Part shown: positions 16,716 through 24,775 of the stretch, piece after piece
How positions within the stretch are numbered: the first letter of the stretch is position 1
Layout of the letters: each line of letters starts with the position of its first letter
Origin: JBHOQS01 sp042408875
GTDB lineage: Bacteria > Chloroflexota > UBA11872 > JBHOQS01
Assembly (NCBI GenBank): GCA_042408875.1
Contig: JBHOQS010000022.1
Location: forward strand, 310,001 to 374,000
Length of the DNA: 64,000 bases
Reading direction: 5' to 3'
Made by a program: the position numbers and the translations under genes
The notes under the pieces: model-generated
Told to the model about the DNA's origin: nothing
Database searches by the model: none
The model's input: the letters and a program-made list of their open reading frames with translations, nothing else

Positions 16716-17495
16716 ATGCTTTTGCTGCGCCGCCTTGCCCGCGCAGCTGCCTGCGGACGCATGGCATCCAACGAGCCATACCTTAGCATCTGTATCCCCG
16801 CCTATAACGAAGCCGAGCGGATCGGCCCAACCCTGGCGCGGATCGGTGCGTATGTTGCGCGCCAGGCCTGGCCAGTGGAAGTGATCGTCTACGACGATGG
16901 TTCGCGCGATGCCACCCAGGAGATCGTGCGACAGGCCGGGCTGCCATACCTGCGGCTTCTCGCTGGTGGGGCGAACCGTGGCAAAGGCGCGGCGGTGCGC
17001 GCCGCGGTGCTCGCGGCACGGGGCCGCTACATCCTGTTTACGGATGCCGACCTTTCCACGCCAATTGAAGAAGCCGGCCGCTTGCTGGCTGAGCTGGAGG
17101 CAGGCTATGACCTGGCCATCGGTATCCGGGTCCATCCCGGCGGACGAGACCTGCGCAGCACGCAGCCTCTGTACCGGCGGGTCCTGGGCCGCGTGTTCGC
17201 GTTCGTCGTGACATCGCTGCTCCTGGGAGACATCAAGGACACCCAGGCCGGCTTCAAGGCCTTCCGCCGAGAGGCCGGCCATCACCTGTTCCACGACACC
17301 GCGCTCACCAGCGATCGCTTCGACGTTGAGGTGCTTTACCTGGCGCGCCGGCTGGGCTACCGCATCGCCCAGGTGCCCGTGCAGTGGGTGCATGATCCCC
17401 GTTCGCGCATGCGCTACACCTGGCGCTATGCCCTGGCGGTCTTGCGTGACTTGTTTTATATCTGGTGGAGGCATCATCGTGCGAGGCTGGACTGA
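16716..17495 (+). CDS. GT2 glycosyltransferase, dolichyl/polyprenyl-phosphate sugar synthase-like
   Basis: A 259-residue GT-A enzyme: SICIPAYNEAERI, VIVYDDGSRDAT (nucleotide binding), GANRGKGAAVRA, FTDADLSTP (metal-binding DxD variant), GDIKDTQAGFKAF and FDVEVLYLARR near the C-terminus. This matches dolichyl-phosphate beta-glucosyltransferase-like GT2 enzymes, which charge a polyprenyl phosphate with glucose or mannose, and such a product could feed membrane enzymes like the GT39-like protein of this window (inference). ATG 16716 directly follows a TATAAT box; ATG 16761 is an alternative. The kinase gene overlaps its end by 17 bp. Confidence 0.88.
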   Translation: MLLLRRLARAAACGRMASNEPYLSICIPAYNEAERIGPTLARIGAYVARQAWPVEVIVYDDGSRDATQEIVRQAGLPYLRLLAGGANRGKGAAVRAAVLAARGRYILFTDADLSTPIEEAGRLLAELEAGYDLAIGIRVHPGGRDLRSTQPLYRRVLGRVFAFVVTSLLLGDIKDTQAGFKAFRREAGHHLFHDTALTSDRFDVEVLYLARRLGYRIAQVPVQWVHDPRSRMRYTWRYALAVLRDLFYIWWRHHRARLD

Positions 17496-18483
17496 AGATC
17501 GGGAGTCCATGCTACGGCCGGCCCTGGCCATCACACGGACGCCGGTGCGCATATCACTCGGTGGCGGTGGTACAGACCTCGCTTCCTACTACAAGGTGTA
17601 CGGCGGCGCGGCCCTCTCGATGAGCATCAACAAGTACGTGTTCGTAACCGTGCAGGAGGACAACTGCACCCGATACTGCTCGGCTGAGACCGTGCTGCCC
17701 CAGGCGGTGGTGCGACGCCTGGGCCTGTCACGGCCTGCGGCGATCCATGTTAGCACGGCGGTCAGTGGTGGGACCGGCCTGGGCACTGGGGGCGCGATCA
17801 CGGTCGGGCTGGTCAACGCGCTCTCTATCTACAACGGCCGTTGGCTCTCACCACAGGAGCTCGCAGAGACAGCGTATTCCATCGAGTTTGACGATCTCGG
17901 GCTCTCCTGCGGCAAGAAAGACCAGTATGCCACAGCATTCGGCGGCATCAATCTCTTCCGCTTTAACCAGGATGACACTGTGGATGTCGAGCCGATACGG
18001 CTCTCGGCGGAGCAGGAGGCGGCTCTGCGCGCACACTTGATGCTCTTCTATACTGGCCGGACGCGCAACTCGGAGGAGATCCTGCGCCGGCAGCAGGAGC
18101 TCAGCGCTTCTGTCATCGCCGACGGGCTGCACGCGCTGAAGGCGAGCACGCTGCGTATTGCCGAGATGCTGCGGGCCGGCGACTTTGAGGGCATCGGCCG
18201 GCAATTGCACATCGACTGGGAGATCAAGCGCGCCATCGTGCCGGGGATCTCGAACGAGGCGATCGACGACGCGTACGCGCGGGCCCGCGCTGCCGGCGCG
18301 CTGGGCGGACGCATCTCCGGCGCCGGCAACGGCGGGTATATTATTATCTACTGTTCACCCGACCGGCACGCTGCTGTTCGCTACGCCCTGGCTCATCTCA
18401 ACGAGCTGGCCTTCGACTTCGACCATACCGGCAGCCAGGTGATCTACTGCGGCACCCTCCGGCGTGCCGCAGTAGATCAGTGA
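17479..18483 (+). CDS. GHMP kinase, heptose-7-phosphate kinase-like
   Basis: A 334-residue sugar kinase like D-glycero-D-manno-heptose 7-phosphate 1-kinase (HddA) and related GHMP kinases: TPVRISLGGGGTDLASYY at the N-terminus, FDDLGLSCGKKDQYATAFGG, and ISGAGNGGYIIIY near the C-terminus. The phosphate-binding loop, normally GLGSSSA, reads GLGTGGA here (TAVSGGTGLGTGGAITVGL), so the usual serines are replaced. Start GTG 17479 is preceded by GGAGG with 8-bp spacing and overlaps the GT2 gene; ATG 17509 is the alternative. The last residues (RRAAVDQ) are encoded in the right arm of a perfect 15-bp hairpin. It supplies activated sugar phosphates; the substrate is not certain. Confidence 0.85.
   Translation: MRGWTEDRESMLRPALAITRTPVRISLGGGGTDLASYYKVYGGAALSMSINKYVFVTVQEDNCTRYCSAETVLPQAVVRRLGLSRPAAIHVSTAVSGGTGLGTGGAITVGLVNALSIYNGRWLSPQELAETAYSIEFDDLGLSCGKKDQYATAFGGINLFRFNQDDTVDVEPIRLSAEQEAALRAHLMLFYTGRTRNSEEILRRQQELSASVIADGLHALKASTLRIAEMLRAGDFEGIGRQLHIDWEIKRAIVPGISNEAIDDAYARARAAGALGGRISGAGNGGYIIIYCSPDRHAAVRYALAHLNELAFDFDHTGSQVIYCGTLRRAAVDQ
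18441..18478. repeat. Perfect 15-bp inverted repeat at the kinase 3' end
   Basis: GATCTACTGCGGCAC and GTGCCGCAGTAGATC flank an 8-nt loop, inside the last codons of the kinase gene. The hairpin is strong and has no T-tract after it. Confidence 0.85.
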
Positions 18484-18577
18484 GGGCCCAGCACCTTGCT
18501 CTGTGCGCACGCTTGCTGCGCTACGCTAGCTAGGAGTAATACGACGCAGCATCCCTCAGTGACGGCCCAGCACCTTG
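18477..18577. repeat. Direct repeat of 22 bp, copies 79 bp apart
   Basis: The segment TCAGTGA-S-GGCCCAGCACCTTG occurs at 18477-18498 and 18556-18577 (21 of 22 identical). The second copy is the 3' end of plsY; the first holds the stop codon of the kinase gene. Confidence 0.8.
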
Positions 18578-19200
18578 TCCCGCACGCCGATGCGCCGCTC
18601 TGTGCCGCTCAGGATACGGGCGATATTGTCGCGGTGCTGGAACACAATCAGGACCGCGGCCGGAATCCCATACAGGGCGTAGATAGGATGAAGCTGTCCG
18701 GCGACAATGAGGGCGAGGAAGATCACGAGTGCAGTGAGCGTCCCCACGATCGAACCCACCGAGACCATATCGGTGAGGAGAATAAGCAGGACGCCAACCG
18801 GCGCGCTCAGGACGAGCGTGATCGGGGAGATCACAGCGAGGGTGCCGATAGATGTGGCGACGCCGCGACCACCCTGTCCTTTGATGTAGATCGACCAGTT
18901 GTGACCGGCCACTGCAGCCAGCGAGGCCACGACTTCACCGAGGAGGCGAGGGGTCTCGCCGAACCCGGCGAGCGCCAGGCGCGCCAGCAGCACAGCGACA
19001 GCGCCCTTCGCGACGTCGCCCAGCAGCACGACCAACGCCCAGCGCCAGCCAAGCAGCCGCAGGACATTGGTCGCCCCTGTCCTGCGCGAGCCGTGCTGGC
19101 GCACGTCGATGCCGTTGAGCAGGCCAACGACCAGGCCAACTGGCACTGCCCCCAGAAGATAGGCAGCCACGGCCACGGCGGTGATCGCTAGCCAGATCAT
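18556..19200 (-). CDS. plsY: Acyl-phosphate:glycerol-3-phosphate acyltransferase PlsY
   Basis: Integral membrane enzyme that makes lysophosphatidate from acyl-phosphate, the first committed step of phospholipid synthesis in most bacteria. The 214 residues carry the three cytosolic motifs: GSRRTGATNVLR, AGHNWSIYIKGQGGRGVATSIG and FQHRDNIARILSGTERR, plus about five to six hydrophobic helices. In the second motif the common KGGKG reads KGQGGRG. Start ATG 19200 is preceded by a 15-bp tandem duplication that contains the ribosome-binding site twice and creates a tiny upstream ORF ending on this start codon. Confidence 0.96.
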   Translation of the reverse strand: MIWLAITAVAVAAYLLGAVPVGLVVGLLNGIDVRQHGSRRTGATNVLRLLGWRWALVVLLGDVAKGAVAVLLARLALAGFGETPRLLGEVVASLAAVAGHNWSIYIKGQGGRGVATSIGTLAVISPITLVLSAPVGVLLILLTDMVSVGSIVGTLTALVIFLALIVAGQLHPIYALYGIPAAVLIVFQHRDNIARILSGTERRIGVRDKVLGRH

Positions 19201-19217
19201 ATGTCCTCTCTCCGCAT
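19197..19217 (-). CDS. Six-codon upstream ORF (MRREDI) overlapping the plsY start
   Basis: ATG at 19217 lies 2 bp after a GGAGGGAGGAC site, and its TGA (19199-19197) overlaps the plsY ATG. It exists because the plsY ribosome-binding site was tandemly duplicated. Translation is possible but not shown, and the close spacing of the upstream site argues for weak initiation. Confidence 0.3.
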   Translation of the reverse strand: MRREDI

Positions 19218-19230
19218 GTCCTCCCTCCGC
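19201..19230. repeat. 15-bp tandem duplication of the plsY ribosome-binding site
   Basis: Plus strand ATGTCCTCTCTCCGC and ATGTCCTCCCTCCGC, 14 of 15 identical; on the minus strand each copy is GCGGAGRGAGGACAT. Confidence 0.85.
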
Positions 19231-19408
19231 CCGCTCTCATCAAGGAGGCCAGGACATCCCCCTGCCGGGACGGCGGTTCCAGGCGACGCCGGCGTCCCGC
19301 GTCACAGTGTACTCTAGCAAAACCGCGGCCAACAACCGCACCGCGCGGCAGACTTGCGCTATACTTGGGCGCGGGCTGCTCACGTGAGCTAACTGTCGGG
19401 AGATCTCC

Positions 19409-21157
19409 GTGGCGTATCTGAGCGATCAAAAGCGCGCCAAGCTCATGCAGCGCGGCGACCGTGCGGCGGTCGAAGCCTTCCTGCTCCAGCACCGCATGCG
19501 GCTCTACCGGTACCTGTGCCGGCTGCTCGACGACCCGCTCGCGGCTGAGCAGGCCACCCAGGAGGCCTTTCGTCGCTTTGCCCGCCAGGTCACCGCTCCC
19601 CGCAGCAACGGGTCGAGCGGGGACCTCACCGCCTTGCTATTCCGGGTGGCGACTCGCCCGGTAGTACGGCCGCTTCCGCTGCCGTTCTTCCGCCGCAGCC
19701 GCCGGCAGGCGCAGCCTGCCGGTCCCCAGTCGGCAGTTGCCGTGCAGGTACGCGCTGCGATGGCAGCGTTGTCGCTGGAGCAGCGCGCGGCGCTCCTGCT
19801 CGACGCCCTGGGTATTGCCTCCGAAGAGCTGGGGAATATCCTGGGCCTGCGTCCTGCGCGCGCCCGCGCGGTGCTCGATCACGCCTGGGAACGCTTCATG
19901 GCGGCCGCTGCGGCCGCTGGCGTGCCGGCTACGCGCGCCGAGCTCCCGTCCCTGCGGCGCATGGTGCGGCAGTATCTGGACGAAGCCCCGCTGGCCGGTC
20001 TGGCCGCCCCGCAGCCTCGCTCCCGGCCCAGGCCTGAGGCGCAGAAGGAGCAGCCTGCCCCGATCCCAGAGGAGCCACTGGCGGTGCAGGGCGGAGGCAT
20101 CGACGCGGTGGTGCCGGTGGCACCGCCTGGCACACGCCTGCCGATGAGCCGGCTCTTTCTGTACGGCGCCGGTGTGATGGTCGCGCTGTATGCCCTGCTC
20201 TACGTGGCGGCCACCTTCTTGCCTCAACTCTCGCGGAACGTGCGCGTGCCGTCGAACCGGATCTGGGTGGGACAGGAATTCGCCGGCCTGGCGGCGCTGG
20301 ATACGAAGACGAACTATCTGACCGAGCCTCCCCAGTTCGCCTTTCGGGCGCGGACGATTGCCCAGGCAGCTGACGCGACCCGCGGGCGCCTGTACGTGGC
20401 GCTGGCCAGCGCCACCGCCAGCCGGGTGCTGGCGCTCGATATGGCGGACCAGAAGATCTTGCAGAACATCTGGGTCAACGAGACGATCACCGGGCTTGCC
20501 TTTGATGAGAGGCGTAACCGGCTGTATATCACCGGCGGCTTGGCGCCCAACGCCACTGGCTACGGGTTCGTGTCCGTGTTCGATCCGAGCACGGCGACGC
20601 TGATCACCCGTTTTGCCCTCTCCGGGCGACCCTGGGCCGTGCTGGTGAGCCCCGATGGCAGCCGACTGTATATCACCCTACATACCACCGGGACGTTGCT
20701 CGTGCTGGACGCCGATACCGGACGCGTCCTGAAAGAAATCCCCCTTGGCCCCCAGCCGCGCGGCATGGCGCTCTCGCCGGACGGGAAACGTCTCTATGTT
20801 GCTGTGGCCGACGCCAGCGATGTGTACGCGGTGAACACGTCCACGCTGGAGATCGAGCAGACCTTTCCGGTAGACAAGGGCGCGGTCGCGCTGGCACCGT
20901 CGCCGGATGGCGCGCGTCTCTACGTGGTCAACCAGCCAAACGGCTACCTGCACGTCGTGGACCTGGTGAAGCGAGCCGAGCTCGAGCGCGTTTACCTGGG
21001 CGACCAGCCCTCGAGCGTGCTCGTGCGTGGCGATGGGCGCCGCATCTACGTCTCTGTCACAGGCAACAACACTATCGCGGTGCTGGATGCTCGGTCTAAC
21101 ACCGTGGTAGACACCATTGCCACGCGCGGCCGCCCGGTCTCGCTGGCAACGTTCTGA
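19409..21157 (+). CDS. Sigma-70-like domain fused via one membrane helix to a YVTN beta-propeller
   Basis: A 582-residue fusion. Residues 10-60 resemble ECF sigma region 2 (AFLLQHRMRLYRYLCRLLDD then PLAAEQATQEAFRRFARQ) and residues 115-165 resemble region 4 with its helix-turn-helix (LSLEQRAALLLDALGIASEE then LGNILGLRPARARAVLDHAW). A Pro-rich linker (about 195-245) leads to one hydrophobic helix (about 248-270). The remaining 310 residues are a beta-propeller with YVTN-type repeats (SPDGSRLYITLHTTGTLLVL, SPDGKRLYVAVADASDVYAV, GDGRRIYVSVTGNNTIAVLD). The predicted topology is DNA-binding part inside and propeller outside. Start GTG 19409 has GGGAGAT upstream. No anti-sigma gene is adjacent. It may be a membrane-tethered transcription regulator, or a structural protein with a decayed sigma part. 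Confidence 0.85.
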   Translation: MAYLSDQKRAKLMQRGDRAAVEAFLLQHRMRLYRYLCRLLDDPLAAEQATQEAFRRFARQVTAPRSNGSSGDLTALLFRVATRPVVRPLPLPFFRRSRRQAQPAGPQSAVAVQVRAAMAALSLEQRAALLLDALGIASEELGNILGLRPARARAVLDHAWERFMAAAAAAGVPATRAELPSLRRMVRQYLDEAPLAGLAAPQPRSRPRPEAQKEQPAPIPEEPLAVQGGGIDAVVPVAPPGTRLPMSRLFLYGAGVMVALYALLYVAATFLPQLSRNVRVPSNRIWVGQEFAGLAALDTKTNYLTEPPQFAFRARTIAQAADATRGRLYVALASATASRVLALDMADQKILQNIWVNETITGLAFDERRNRLYITGGLAPNATGYGFVSVFDPSTATLITRFALSGRPWAVLVSPDGSRLYITLHTTGTLLVLDADTGRVLKEIPLGPQPRGMALSPDGKRLYVAVADASDVYAVNTSTLEIEQTFPVDKGAVALAPSPDGARLYVVNQPNGYLHVVDLVKRAELERVYLGDQPSSVLVRGDGRRIYVSVTGNNTIAVLDARSNTVVDTIATRGRPVSLATF

Positions 21158-21215
21158 TCGGAGTTCTGACTTCAGATACGCTCAGCAGGCGCAAGAGGAA
21201 GCGAGGCCAGTGCTC

Positions 21216-22112
21216 TCACTCGGCGCCTGGAGCCTCACCATTGGTGGAGAAGGGGCCAGCCAAGGCATCTCCGTGATCCAGCGACGCCGCCCCTTCAGCG
21301 CTTTCGAGGGCGTCGAGCGTGGGCCAGGGAATATCGAGCTCGCGACGGTGGCGGATCAGCGTCTCCAAGCCCTTCTTGGTGTCGCTGGCCACGCGGGCAG
21401 GGTGATGGGTGCGCACACGCCGCTTAAAGAGCCAGTAGGTGAACTCTTTATACTCGTCGAAAGGCAGCGGCTGAGCGGGATCGATGCCGCGCTCGGCGCC
21501 GAACTCCGCCAGTAGCTCACGGAGGCTCGATCCGTAGATGCGTTGGTAGGCATCTTCAGCCGTGTGCACGCGGTGGAAGACGCCGGCGCTTTCCTTGAGA
21601 ATTTCTTCCTCCGCAGCTAGCAGGAGCGCCTCCTCGACGGTAACGCCATAGAAGTAATTTAGGTAGCTGCGAAACTTCGCTGGGCCGATGCTCCGCCGGA
21701 AGGTCTCGCGGTCAATCGGCTGGGGTGGCCGCCCGGCGAAGAGGAGCTCCTCGAGCTCTTCCTGAGGGATAAGGTCACGTACCGCGCAGGTGAGGCGCTC
21801 GGCTAGGAGTAGCCAGTCGAGCGCCTCACCTCCGATAAGATACCGGTAATGCCGCCCTGCGTGGACCTCCTCCGTGCGGTCCCAGAGGCGGATGGCCTCC
21901 AGCAGGGCAGGGAACCACGGCTCGCCGCGCAGGAGCGCAGCACGGAAGCGCTCCAGGGCGATATTCGCCTGCGGGAGTTCCGGCCGGCCCTCGTCTTCGG
22001 CGCGGCGCTCTTCTCCGGCCCCGAGGTAGCCTGGAACCGTGTCAGTCGATCTCGATACCGTCATCGCTCTGCACGCATGAACAGGGACTATGCCGGCCGG
22101 CTGGCGGCGCAC
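21216..22112 (-). CDS. Hypothetical protein, about 298 residues
   Basis: No family recognised. The central 220 residues look globular and alpha-helical with several aromatic, charged segments (ALLEAIRLWDRTEEVHAGRH, GEALDWLLLAERL, FRSYLNYFYGVTVEEALLLA, YKEFTYWLFKRRVRTHHP). Both ends are low-complexity: the first 50 residues are charged and the last 40 acidic and Gly/Ala-rich. No signal peptide or membrane helix. A start at ATG 22064 is as likely as 22112. Convergent with the sigma/propeller gene, 58 bp away. The length and even composition argue for a real gene. Confidence 0.7.
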   Translation of the reverse strand: MRRQPAGIVPVHACRAMTVSRSTDTVPGYLGAGEERRAEDEGRPELPQANIALERFRAALLRGEPWFPALLEAIRLWDRTEEVHAGRHYRYLIGGEALDWLLLAERLTCAVRDLIPQEELEELLFAGRPPQPIDRETFRRSIGPAKFRSYLNYFYGVTVEEALLLAAEEEILKESAGVFHRVHTAEDAYQRIYGSSLRELLAEFGAERGIDPAQPLPFDEYKEFTYWLFKRRVRTHHPARVASDTKKGLETLIRHRRELDIPWPTLDALESAEGAASLDHGDALAGPFSTNGEAPGAE

Positions 22113-22441
22113 TCCGGCCGACCAGCCGGCGGCACAAACACCTTCCCATTATAGCCTGCCCGGCGGTCAGAGCGACAGCATTGCTCCTGCTCAGTGCCGG
22201 CCAGCGCCAGGGCAGTGCCTGCCTACTTTCACTGCTTCACAGTGCCAGGGCCTGCGGGTGCGTGCCCTGCCGCTGGGGCACTCTGTAGGCCCAATAGCCT
22301 ACCTGGAAATGGGTCCTCAGGCCCTTGTCTTGACCCAAGGAGATAGAACAAAAATTCTAGATAGAGGCGGCGGAAACGCCGAGCGTGGATGCTAATGAGC
22401 GACACAGTTGTCAGGGTAGTCGAAGAGTTGAGGTGCTGGAG
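22113..22441. other. Divergent intergenic region before the helicase gene
   Basis: No supported gene. It holds TTGACC near 22330 in a locally AT-rich patch but no convincing -10 at the right distance. Confidence 0.5.
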
Positions 22442-24223
22442 ATGACTGAGGAGCGGATCAACGGGCAGAGCAACGATATCAGTGTACATGGTGTCCCCAT
22501 CTCCGAGACCTGGCCAGCGCCCCCGTCGCCCGAGGTGCTGGAGCATGTGGCCAGGCAGGTGGCTGAGCGGTATCCTGGGCTCTACGCTCACCAGCGGACC
22601 GGCGTCACCTTCCTGCTGGCCCGCCGCTGGGCCATCCTGGCCGACGACATGGGCCTGGGCAAGACCAGGCAGGCGATCATTGCGCTGCGCGAGGCTGTGC
22701 CGGCTGGCCCCTATCTGATCATCTGCCCCGCGGCGGTCAAACTGACGTGGCAGCGCGAGATCCAGTTCGTCGAACGCGAGGCGGCCATTCGGGTCATCCG
22801 CACAGGCCATGACTGGGACCCGGCGGCGGCTGCGCGCTGGTACATCGTGAACTACGAGCTACTGGGCGCGCTCGAAGACGCGCTGCTGGCGCAGCGCTGG
22901 GCGGGGGTAGTGATCGATGAAGCGCACTACATCAAGAACGATAGCCAGCGGACCACTCGTGTGCTGCGCCTGCTGGGCGTGCAGCCCCGGGGGAAGCAGC
23001 CGGCGCAGGAGCCTGAGGTAGTCTACCTGCTTACCGGCACCCCCATGTCGAACCGACCGCGCGAGCTGTTCAATCTGCTCAAGGCCGTGCGTCACCCGCT
23101 GGCCAAGAACTTCTACTCATACGCAGTACGGTACTGCGCAGCCTTCGATAACGGTTACGGCCTGGATACTCGGGGGGCGTCGAACCTCGAAGAGTTAGCG
23201 CAGCTTATCTCCGGCGTGATGCTGCGCCGCACGAAAGACGACGCCCTTGATCTCCCGCCGAAGATGCGCTCCTGGCAGCCGGTGGAGATCAGCGGACGGG
23301 CCTGGGAGGAGGTCCACTGCCTGGAGCAGCGGGCGCTGGACTTCTACTCCCAAAATCCTGCGACGCAGGGGCCAACCTGGAAGAAGTTCCTGGGGTTACT
23401 GAACCGGGCCCGCCACACGCTGGCGAAGGCCAAGGCCGCGGCCACCGTCGAGGCAGTGCGCGAACGGCTCGAAGCTGGCGAGAAAGTAGTGGTCTTCAGC
23501 GCCTATCTGGAAGTGATCCGGCACGTGGCGCAGGCGTTCGAGGGCGCGACGGTGACCATCACCGGCGCAGACTCGGCCGCTGAGCGGCAGCGCGCCGCCG
23601 ATGCGCTGCAGCAGGACCCCGAGATCCGGGTCCTGGTAGGAAACCTGCATGCCGCGGGCGTGGGGCTCACGCTCACCGCGGCCACCCACGTGATCTTCAA
23701 TGACCTCGACTGGGTGCCGGGCAATCACTGGCAGGCTGAGGATCGCATCTACCGCATCGGCCAGACGCGCCCGGCGTTCATCACATACCTGTACACGGCC
23801 GACACCTTGGACGAGTTCGTGGCTGCCTTACTGGAAGAGAAAGCCAGGAACATCGCCATACTGGAAACCACCGCCGCGCAGAACGCATCGCTCGTGCGCG
23901 AGGTCGTGGAAGCCGCCCTGCGTGGCGAACGGCTGCGCCCGGCCGGCGTGCGCACCGAACCGGCCGGGCCAGAGACAGGGCGGACGATAGGGCTGCTGGA
24001 GGAGACGCTAGATCTCCTGGCGCGAGCGCAACGCGGGCTGGCCGCAGCGGTGCCTGCGGAGCAGGTGTTCAAGGTGCCGAGCAGCAGCAAGCCCGGCGAG
24101 TACTATACGGTCTCAGTCTCGAACGGCGTGGCCACCTGCACCTGCCCTGGCTTTTCCTATCGAGGGAATTGCCGGCATGCACGCGAGATCGTCGCCAAGC
24201 TTACCAGTGCAGCCGGACAGTGA
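22442..24223 (+). CDS. SNF2-family helicase with C-terminal SWIM zinc finger
   Basis: A 593-residue DNA-dependent ATPase. SNF2 motifs in order: Walker A ADDMGLGKT (68-75), DEAH (159-162), LLTGTPMSN (197-204), VFSAYLEVIRH (motif IV region, 351-361), and QAEDRIYRIGQTRP (431-444, arginine fingers of motif VI). At the C-terminus CTCPGFSYRGNCRHA (566-580) is a SWIM zinc-binding CxCx(8)CxH. The core layout is compact and resembles single-subunit SMARCAL1/ZRANB3-like annealing helicases more than RapA. ATG 22442 is chosen because residues encoded before it lack family character. Monocistronic; a role in DNA repair or fork remodelling is likely but unproven. Confidence 0.92.
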   Translation: MTEERINGQSNDISVHGVPISETWPAPPSPEVLEHVARQVAERYPGLYAHQRTGVTFLLARRWAILADDMGLGKTRQAIIALREAVPAGPYLIICPAAVKLTWQREIQFVEREAAIRVIRTGHDWDPAAAARWYIVNYELLGALEDALLAQRWAGVVIDEAHYIKNDSQRTTRVLRLLGVQPRGKQPAQEPEVVYLLTGTPMSNRPRELFNLLKAVRHPLAKNFYSYAVRYCAAFDNGYGLDTRGASNLEELAQLISGVMLRRTKDDALDLPPKMRSWQPVEISGRAWEEVHCLEQRALDFYSQNPATQGPTWKKFLGLLNRARHTLAKAKAAATVEAVRERLEAGEKVVVFSAYLEVIRHVAQAFEGATVTITGADSAAERQRAADALQQDPEIRVLVGNLHAAGVGLTLTAATHVIFNDLDWVPGNHWQAEDRIYRIGQTRPAFITYLYTADTLDEFVAALLEEKARNIAILETTAAQNASLVREVVEAALRGERLRPAGVRTEPAGPETGRTIGLLEETLDLLARAQRGLAAAVPAEQVFKVPSSSKPGEYYTVSVSNGVATCTCPGFSYRGNCRHAREIVAKLTSAAGQ

Positions 24224-24775
24224 GCACTCCCCTGGAGAATTGACATAACCGACCATTTGAGCGTTCTTGCGGTCAGGCTGGGACCACGCCCGCGCCCAGC
24301 CTAGAGCGCTGCCAAAGCGCCCTGCGCTGCGTAAGCCGCAGACCGGCCAGGTCGGGCCGATGGTGTATCCTGGGTTAGGGGATGAGCTGGAGGGAGAGCC
24401 GGCAGGCTGCTACTCTAGCCATCCCCGCATTCCCGCGATCTTCCGCGGGCCCGACCTGGACCGTCCTCCTCTCCCAACGCTCAGCCGATACACCTGCGCT
24501 ACCCTCGCGGTCATGACCTCTGGCACAGGCTAGGATGCCTGCATGAGCCGCCGCGCCGGCCGGGCCGGTCAGGTGGCTGGCCCCCGCCGCCTCCCGGCGT
24601 TACAATGCCCCCAGAGCTATACAATGCCCCAGAGTTCGGATCAAGGAGTGCCCGTTTGCCTCTCTTTGCATCTCTGTGATCCCGGCAGACAGAATACTTC
24701 AGCCTACTGAGAGAAACGAGCAGGCGCGGATCAGACGAACGGCGCACAGCCAGTGCCGTGCGCGGGAGGATCAGG
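24224..24775. other. Non-coding stretch of about 550 bp
   Basis: No supported gene. It contains a GGCTGGG/CCCAGCC inverted repeat about 24276-24301 shortly after the helicase stop, and a short direct repeat TACAATGCCC(C)CAGAG at 24601 and 24620 that places two TACAAT boxes upstream of the substrate-binding protein gene. No good -35 accompanies them. Confidence 0.55.

Noticed and set aside
16572..17552. 326-codon minus-strand frame opposite the GT2 gene
   Set aside because: The GT2 motifs and overlap with the kinase gene prove the plus strand; the minus frame runs across both genes.
24267..24533. 88-codon plus-strand frame in the gap after the helicase
   Set aside because: Pro/Arg-rich, no family pattern, and no ribosome-binding site; left as non-coding.
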